The position numbers and the translations under genes were made by a program. A stretch of 10,552 bases of DNA. Origin: Oribacterium parvum (GTDB taxonomy: Bacteria > Bacillota > Clostridia > Lachnospirales > Lachnospiraceae). Positions 6,424 through 10,552 of this stretch are shown piece after piece. The notes beneath the pieces are model-generated. The model did not search any database, was not told where the DNA came from, and saw only the letters and a program-made list of their open reading frames with translations. Position 1 is the stretch's first letter; each line of letters begins with the position of its first letter. Where the stretch lies: positions 1 to 10,552 of the forward strand of contig CALIEL010000395.1 in the NCBI GenBank assembly GCA_938022235.1. Direction: 5' to 3'.

Positions 6424-7284
6424 ATGATTTTTGATACCCATTGCCACTACAATGATGAATCCTATGGGTCAGACAGAGAGGCATTGCTCCGCTCCCTTCC
6501 GGAACAGGGGGTGGACCGGATTTGTGAAATCGGTTATAACCTGGAAAGCTCCAATGATGCTATTCGTTTAGCGAGAGAGCTTTTTATTCCGGGACTTCAA
6601 AAATATGCAGTAGTGGGCTTTCATCCGGAAAATGCGGATGAGCTTACGGAAGAATCGCTACTTGAGATTTATACCCTGAGCCAAGAAAAGGAAGTGGTAG
6701 CTATGGGGGAGATAGGCCTGGATTATTTTCGGATAGATAAGCGCTCCAGGGTGGAAAAAGAGCAGGAAGCAGAGGCCTTTGCCAAAGGGGAAATCACGGA
6801 GATGCAAGAGTTCAATCCGGACCCGGAGGTACAGAAGGACTGCTTTATTGCCATGATGGAGCTGGCCAGGAAAAGAAATCTTCCGGTGGTACTCCATTCC
6901 CGGGATGCGGCTATGGACACCTACCATTTGCTTAGAGACCATAAGGGCTATGTCAATGGGGGAATTGTGCATTGCTTTTCCTATCCCTTGGAAGTAGCCA
7001 AGCAATTTATTGATTTGGGTATGATGGTGGGAATCGGCGGTGTACTGACTTTTTCCAATGCCAAGAAGTTAAAGCAGGTGGCTACGGAGATTCCTTTAGA
7101 CCACATCGTTTTGGAAACGGATTGCCCTTACATGAGTCCAGTTCCTCTTCGAGGAAGCAGAAACCATTCCGGAAACCTTCGCTATGTGGTTTCCTGCCTG
7201 GCGGAATTAAAGGGAATTTCAGAGGAAGAAATTATTCGAAAAACCACGGAAAATGCCTTACAGGTGTATCGCATTAAGGATTAA
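6424..7284 (+). CDS. TatD-family metal-dependent hydrolase/DNase
   Basis: A 286-residue cytoplasmic TIM-barrel hydrolase of the TatD family (YabD-type in Firmicutes). Characterised members are divalent-metal-dependent DNases/exonucleases, linked to DNA quality control. Start: AAAGGAG lies 6 bases before the ATG. Metal ligands are in order: H6 and H8 in FDTHCHYND, E96 in GEIGLDY, H158 in LHSRDA, H183 in HCFS and D233 in ETDCPYMSP. It is about 25-30 residues longer than the usual 255-265. The extra length sits right after GEIGLDYF, as a charged insertion of about residues 103-130 before NPDPEVQKDCF. All ligands are intact, so the enzyme should be active. tatD genes commonly neighbour metG in Firmicutes; here traX and a tandem repeat lie between them. 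Confidence 0.95.
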   Translation: MIFDTHCHYNDESYGSDREALLRSLPEQGVDRICEIGYNLESSNDAIRLARELFIPGLQKYAVVGFHPENADELTEESLLEIYTLSQEKEVVAMGEIGLDYFRIDKRSRVEKEQEAEAFAKGEITEMQEFNPDPEVQKDCFIAMMELARKRNLPVVLHSRDAAMDTYHLLRDHKGYVNGGIVHCFSYPLEVAKQFIDLGMMVGIGGVLTFSNAKKLKQVATEIPLDHIVLETDCPYMSPVPLRGSRNHSGNLRYVVSCLAELKGISEEEIIRKTTENALQVYRIKD

Positions 7285-7320
7285 GAAAAGAACACGCAGT
7301 ATAGCACTGTATCGCGAGGA

Positions 7321-7350
7321 ATATGATAGCGAAAAAATTTGCTATCATAT
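7321..7350. repeat. Perfect inverted repeat, possible bidirectional hairpin
   Basis: ATATGATAGC (7321-7330) and GCTATCATAT (7341-7350) form a perfect 10-bp stem around GAAAAAATTT. It lies 36 bases after the TatD stop and 17 bases beyond the SRP RNA 3' end. Neither strand has a T-tract directly after the stem, so it is not a textbook intrinsic terminator. It could still act as an RNA 3'-end stabiliser or a weak barrier between the two convergent transcripts. Confidence 0.6.
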
Positions 7351-7360
7351 CTTGGTAAAT

Positions 7361-7367
7361 AAAAAAA
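7361..7367 (-). terminator. U-tract of the SRP RNA terminator
   Basis: On the minus strand seven consecutive T residues directly follow the closing stem CTTCGGG/CCCGAAG of the SRP RNA, so the outer helix of the RNA can act as part of its terminator. Confidence 0.75.
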
Positions 7368-7494
7368 CTTCGGGAACTCCACCCAGGATAACCCACGGCA
7401 CATGAAAGGTTTACCTTAGTGCTGCTATGTTCCCATCCTGACACGGTTCGGTATCTCCCATTGCGTGGGGCCCAAGCTTCATCGCCCCCGAAGC
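7368..7494 (-). ncRNA. ffs: Signal recognition particle RNA (4.5S-like, small bacterial type)
   Basis: The minus strand carries the SRP RNA core. GTGTCAGG is followed by ATG-GGAA-CAT, a stem closed by a GGAA tetraloop, and then AGCAGCACTAAGG. These are the two strands of the conserved helix 8 symmetric loop that binds Ffh. Flanking arms pair (ACC/GGT, GTG/CAC, CCCACG/CGTGGG), and the ends close as CTTCGGG with CCCGAAG. At about 127 bases it is the short form, with no room for a full Alu domain like that of the Bacillus RNA. With Ffh and FtsY it targets nascent membrane and secreted proteins. The 3' closing helix is followed on the minus strand by seven T residues (7361-7367), forming its own terminator. 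It is convergent with the TatD gene and divergent from the MBOAT gene. Confidence 0.95.
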
Positions 7495-7500
7495 CTAATG

Positions 7501-7529
7501 AGTATAACGGATTTTTAGAAAATTGACAA
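7501..7529 (-). promoter_or_regulatory. Promoter of the SRP RNA gene
   Basis: Read on the minus strand, TTGTCA (7524-7529) and TATACT (7501-7506) are separated by exactly 17 bases. The predicted start is at 7494-7496, which coincides with the 5' end of the SRP RNA fold. It is a near-consensus housekeeping promoter, as expected for a stable RNA. Confidence 0.85.
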
Positions 7530-7545
7530 GGGAAAGGTTTGCAAT

Positions 7546-9537
7546 ATGCAGTTTTCGCAAATGATCTTTGTGGCGGGATTTCTCCCCCTGTTTTTGCTTT
7601 TGTATTTCGGGAAGAAGGAACTTGCTTGGAAAAATGCGGTGTTTTTCCTGGCATCTTGCTTCTTCTTGCTTTTTCAGGGACTTTTGGCAGTAGTCTTTCT
7701 TTGCGTCTTTACCCTTTTTGCTTTTTTTATGGGAAAAGCTTTGGGAAAGGCCACGGAAGGGAAAAAGAAAAAAATATTTTTCCTATCCTTAGCGGGAATC
7801 CTCCTGCCTCTAGCTTTTTTCAAGTACAGTGCAGCTCTACCTTTCCTACCGAAAATGGTGAAGGGCTGGATGCCCTTTGGCATCTCCTTTTACAGCTTCC
7901 GTTTTATAGCTTACCTTTACGATTGCTATCAGGGAAAGGAGGCGGAACAGGAGATTTTTTCCTTTTCTCTTTTTGCCTTTGCTTTTCCGGTGCTTTCTCA
8001 GGGACCGATTCTTCGTTATTCGGAAATGCGGGAAGAAATCAAAAATCGTGCATTTTCCTATGAAGCCTTTTCCCACGGCCTGTTCCGATTTACCTTCGGC
8101 CTGTGGAAAAAGCTGGCTTTGGCGGATGCACTGGGCGCCCTTTCCGTAGAAGTTCTTAGCTTGGATAGTCTGAAAAACGCTTCTATGATACAGTCTTCTC
8201 CATCCTTTTCCTTTCTGGCAGTATTCCTTTCCGGTATTTCCTATATGCTACAGATCTTTTTGGATTTTTCCGCCTATACGGATATGGCTATAGGAATCGG
8301 GGAAATCTGCGGCTTTACCCTTCCGGAAAACTTTCAGGCACCCTATAGCGCCCGTTCCATTCGAGACTTCTGGAGACGCTGGCATATTTCACTATCCATG
8401 TTTTTCCGGGACTATGTTTATATTCCGCTTGGAGGAAATCGAGTTCCCTTTCCTTTGCAGGTGAGAAATCTTCTTTTGATTTGGATTTTAACCGGAATTT
8501 GGCATGGTTCCACGGCGAATTTCATTCTTTGGGGACTGTATTTCTTTGTTTTTATCCTGCTGGAGCTTTGCTGTAAGAAGCTGTGGAAAAGAATGAAAAA
8601 ATCCGAAGGAGGAACGTTCTCCTTTGTTCTGAGATGCTTACAGCACGTTTATACTCTTGTGGTGTTGTATTTTTCCTGGATTCTTTTCCGCTTTTCCGAT
8701 TTCCAAAGCCTGAAAAATATCCTTTGGCTTCATACCTTGCCGAAGAGCCTGGCTTTAGTGGACGGAAAAACCCTGTTGATTGCAAAGAGCAACATTTTTC
8801 TGCTCCTTATAGCCATTCTCTTTTCCGGCAATCTTTTGAGCAGCCTAGAGGAAGAATGGCAAAAGCTCCTGTTCCGGGGAAAATCCCGTTTGGCAAGGAA
8901 GAAACGAGCAAGTCTGGGATTTTACGGCATGGAGGATTCGGAGGAAGATTCTCCGGAAGCAGGGACAGATTCTCCGGAAGCTGTAGTAGATACCCCGGAA
9001 GTAACGGCGATAGATGCCGGGGAAGCTGTTTTGAAAGGAGTTCCGGAAGCTACAGCAGAGGAGTTGCTTTTTGGCGCTTCTTCCGATAGGAAGGATTTAT
9101 TTCCCGAAGAAAAATATCCGATGCTAAAGCTTAGCTTGGATGGGAAAGGCGATCCTTGCCCTGAGGAAACATCAGGGGAAACGGAAGTACAAAAGGAAGA
9201 AGCTATTTCATTTGCAGAAGAGGTAGAAGCAGAGGCTAAGGCGGAAGAGGAAGTAGAATCAGAAGTAAAAGCAGATGCAAAAATAGAATCAGAAGAACTC
9301 TTGAGGGAAGAAAAGATGGAAGCAGAGCTTAGTCAGGAAAATCAGGAGGACTTGCTCCGCCATGAGAAAATCCTTCGAAGAATCCAAAGAAGAACAAAGC
9401 TTAGCATTTTCTTCTTAGACCATGCGGAACAGCTGTATTTCTGGGGAAAGCTTTTGGCGGCGATTGCCTTTTTGCTCTTGTCCTTCGCTCTTATGGCAGG
9501 GCAGAGCTATATGCCGTTTTTGTATAATCAATTTTAG
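7546..9537 (+). CDS. AlgI-type MBOAT O-acyltransferase with a large acidic insertion
   Basis: A 663-residue polytopic membrane enzyme of the MBOAT family, AlgI/DltB branch, which moves acyl (often acetyl) groups across the membrane onto envelope polysaccharides. Family signatures in order are: GISFYSFRFIAYLYD (about 112-126); QGPILRYSEM; LQIFLDFSAYTDMAIGIG; the hallmark DFWRRWHISLSMFFRDY with H280; YIPLGGNR; and GIWHGS with the expected catalytic H320. The C-terminus, SYMPFLYNQF, matches the usual family ending. Relatives are about 460-500 residues. The extra length is one segment of about residues 444-625 between the last two membrane helices, very rich in Glu and Ala, with 7-residue repeats of the DSPEAxx type. 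The RBS is modest (AAAGG, 8 bases before ATG), and no clear plus-strand promoter is seen. The DHHW gene follows after 82 bases, the usual partner of an extracellular acyl-transfer module. The substrate cannot be named. Confidence 0.93.
   Translation: MQFSQMIFVAGFLPLFLLLYFGKKELAWKNAVFFLASCFFLLFQGLLAVVFLCVFTLFAFFMGKALGKATEGKKKKIFFLSLAGILLPLAFFKYSAALPFLPKMVKGWMPFGISFYSFRFIAYLYDCYQGKEAEQEIFSFSLFAFAFPVLSQGPILRYSEMREEIKNRAFSYEAFSHGLFRFTFGLWKKLALADALGALSVEVLSLDSLKNASMIQSSPSFSFLAVFLSGISYMLQIFLDFSAYTDMAIGIGEICGFTLPENFQAPYSARSIRDFWRRWHISLSMFFRDYVYIPLGGNRVPFPLQVRNLLLIWILTGIWHGSTANFILWGLYFFVFILLELCCKKLWKRMKKSEGGTFSFVLRCLQHVYTLVVLYFSWILFRFSDFQSLKNILWLHTLPKSLALVDGKTLLIAKSNIFLLLIAILFSGNLLSSLEEEWQKLLFRGKSRLARKKRASLGFYGMEDSEEDSPEAGTDSPEAVVDTPEVTAIDAGEAVLKGVPEATAEELLFGASSDRKDLFPEEKYPMLKLSLDGKGDPCPEETSGETEVQKEEAISFAEEVEAEAKAEEEVESEVKADAKIESEELLREEKMEAELSQENQEDLLRHEKILRRIQRRTKLSIFFLDHAEQLYFWGKLLAAIAFLLLSFALMAGQSYMPFLYNQF
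8947..9033 (+). repeat. In-frame 21-bp repeats inside the acyltransferase gene
   Basis: Units begin with GAT at 8947, 8968 and 8989 (exact 21-base steps) and again at 9013 after one extra codon. They encode DSPEAGT, DSPEAVV, DTPEVTA and DAGEAVL. The first two units share GATTCTCCGGAAGC exactly. The array opens the acidic insertion of the MBOAT protein. Confidence 0.8.
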
Positions 9538-9619
9538 TGAAGAATTTTCCGAATTTTTCAAAAGGAAAGAATGGCAAATGCGTAGAGGATAAGACTTATC
9601 GTACAGGGAGTAGAGGGGA

Positions 9620-10552
9620 ATGGATAGTCGGGGAAGAGAAGAACAAATTACAGAAGAACAAATCATAGAAGAAAAGATTATGGAAGAAAAATTGACGGAA
9701 GATAAATCTACAGAAGTGGAAACTCCTAAAGCGAAGAGCACGGAAGAGACGGGTCAGGAAAAGCCCAAGAAGGATTTTCCTTATGCCAAGATATTTTCGT
9801 TGGCTATGATGGGGCTCTTGTCTTGTCTTTTTGCGCTGGGGATACTTCTCCCCTTAAGACCGCGATATTCCGATGCGGAAAAAAGAGAACTGAAGCAGTT
9901 TCCCGCATTTTCCTTGCAGGGACTTTTTGCGGGAAGCTATTTCCGGGATATCAGCTCCTGGTATCAGGACAGCTATCCGGGAAAAGAAGAGTGGATGCTT
10001 TTGGCTTCGAAAACCAAGGCTTTCTATGGCTTGCAGGGAGAGCAGATTTACGGAGCAGCCGAGCAGGTCAAAGAAGAAATTCCCACAGGGGAAGGGGCTT
10101 TGGCGGAGACCTTCGCATTGAAGAAGGATGGGGAAGGCGAACAGGACGGAGTAGCAGAGAAAAAGGAATCCGATGGGGAAGGTCGGGAAAAGGCGGAAGC
10201 CCGGGATAAGAAAGAAGGGAAAGAGCAGCTAGAAGAAGGAAAAGGAACAGAGGACAAGCAGGAAGAGGCAGAAGCAAAGCAGAGCGCGGAAGCAAAGCAA
10301 GGATCCGATGCAAAGCAAGACACAACGAAAGGGAAGGAAGAAAACGGCAATTTTGAAACGGATGCGGAGGGAAATCTGCAGATTAAAAAGGCGGATAAGG
10401 CGGAAAATGTAGCCGGCGAACAGATTGGAAGTCTCTATCTGAACGGGGAGTCCGCCTATGAGCTGTTTTATTTCAGTGAAAAGGCGGTTCGTGCCCACGC
10501 TTCTTTATTAAATACGGTGCAGGCCATGTTTCCCAAGGTGAAGCTTAGTGCC
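9620..10552 (+). CDS. DHHW/AlgX-like membrane-anchored protein, 3' end outside the window
   Basis: An open frame of 311 codons runs from ATG 9620 off the right edge with no stop, so the gene is partial. AGGGAG (9605-9610) lies 9 bases upstream. Residues 1-52 are a Glu/Lys-rich cytoplasmic tail. About 57-79 is a membrane helix (IFSLAMMGLLSCLFALGILL). After it comes a DHHW-family entry region (SDAEKRELKQFPAFS, GSYFRDISSWYQDSYPGKEEW at about 84-125). This family includes SGNH-like proteins that work beside MBOAT acyltransferases, as AlgJ/AlgX do in alginate acetylation. Normal-looking sequence resumes near IGSLYLNGESAYELFYFS (about 272-290). Between them, about 150-260, is a Lys/Glu/Gly low-complexity segment with AEAKQ-type repeats. 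The catalytic part is not in view, so the enzymatic role is inferred from family and from the MBOAT gene 82 bases upstream. Confidence 0.85.
   Translation, partial: MDSRGREEQITEEQIIEEKIMEEKLTEDKSTEVETPKAKSTEETGQEKPKKDFPYAKIFSLAMMGLLSCLFALGILLPLRPRYSDAEKRELKQFPAFSLQGLFAGSYFRDISSWYQDSYPGKEEWMLLASKTKAFYGLQGEQIYGAAEQVKEEIPTGEGALAETFALKKDGEGEQDGVAEKKESDGEGREKAEARDKKEGKEQLEEGKGTEDKQEEAEAKQSAEAKQGSDAKQDTTKGKEENGNFETDAEGNLQIKKADKAENVAGEQIGSLYLNGESAYELFYFSEKAVRAHASLLNTVQAMFPKVKLSA
10268..10321 (+). repeat. In-frame AEAKQ-type repeats in the DHHW gene
   Basis: Three imperfect units, AEAKQ, AEAKQ and DAKQ, are encoded with near-identical DNA (GAAGCAAAGCA twice, then GATGCAAAGCA). They lie within a Lys/Glu-rich extracytoplasmic segment and look like products of local slippage. 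Confidence 0.7.

Noticed and set aside
7523..7528. Plus-strand TTGACA as a -35 for the MBOAT gene
   Set aside because: A -10 at proper distance would fall at or after the ATG, and these bases are better explained as the reverse of the ffs -35.
7539..8063. 174-codon plus-strand frame overlapping the MBOAT start
   Set aside because: It is out of frame with the MBOAT protein, has Phe/Ser/Leu-rich shadow composition and shows no family motif.
9823..10209. 128-codon plus-strand frame near the right end
   Set aside because: It overlaps the DHHW gene in another frame, and its Arg/Gly-rich composition is typical of a shadow of Glu/Lys codons.

Overview
The window reads as chromosomal DNA of a low-to-moderate-GC Gram-positive anaerobe, most likely a Lachnospiraceae member (Clostridia). 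Support comes from strong AGGAGG-type ribosome binding sites, a TTG start, a surface protein with CW/choline-binding-type repeats, a long MetG with a C-terminal tRNA-binding domain, a TraX-family protein and an MBOAT/DHHW pair. The genus cannot be fixed from sequence alone; Oribacterium or a relative is only a guess.

Layout. (1) 1-1882: an AT-rich leader and a secreted repeat-bearing surface protein, whose real start is a TTG at 218. (2) 1908-2969: a small operon of an Ala-rich coiled-coil protein and a small membrane protein, with a candidate extended -10 promoter and closed by a clear intrinsic terminator. (3) 2970-3312: a gene-free stretch that holds an extended -10 promoter, a long self-complementary structured RNA with 6S RNA-like topology, a weak terminator and the probable metG promoter. 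(4) 3426-7284: metG, a TraX-family membrane protein one base downstream of it, a 13-bp tandem repeat, and a TatD-family hydrolase. (5) 7321-7530: a perfect inverted repeat and, on the minus strand, the signal recognition particle RNA gene (ffs) with a consensus-like promoter and its own U-tract. (6) 7546-10552: an AlgI-type MBOAT O-acyltransferase with a large acidic insertion, followed by a DHHW/AlgX-like protein that runs off the right edge.

How the parts fit. metG, ffs, the 6S-like RNA and tatD are housekeeping loci. metG-tatD proximity is a common Firmicute arrangement, and here traX sits inside it. The MBOAT plus DHHW pair has the usual two-part layout of machines that acetylate an extracellular polysaccharide: a membrane acyltransferase and an anchored extracytoplasmic SGNH-like partner. 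Both proteins of this pair carry unusually long, charged, low-complexity segments with internal repeats that the families do not need. No mobile element, tRNA, rRNA or CRISPR array was seen. The most interesting items are the structured RNA before metG, the repeat-bearing acidic insertion in the acyltransferase with a comparable segment in its partner, and the ffs gene lying antisense between two rightward genes.
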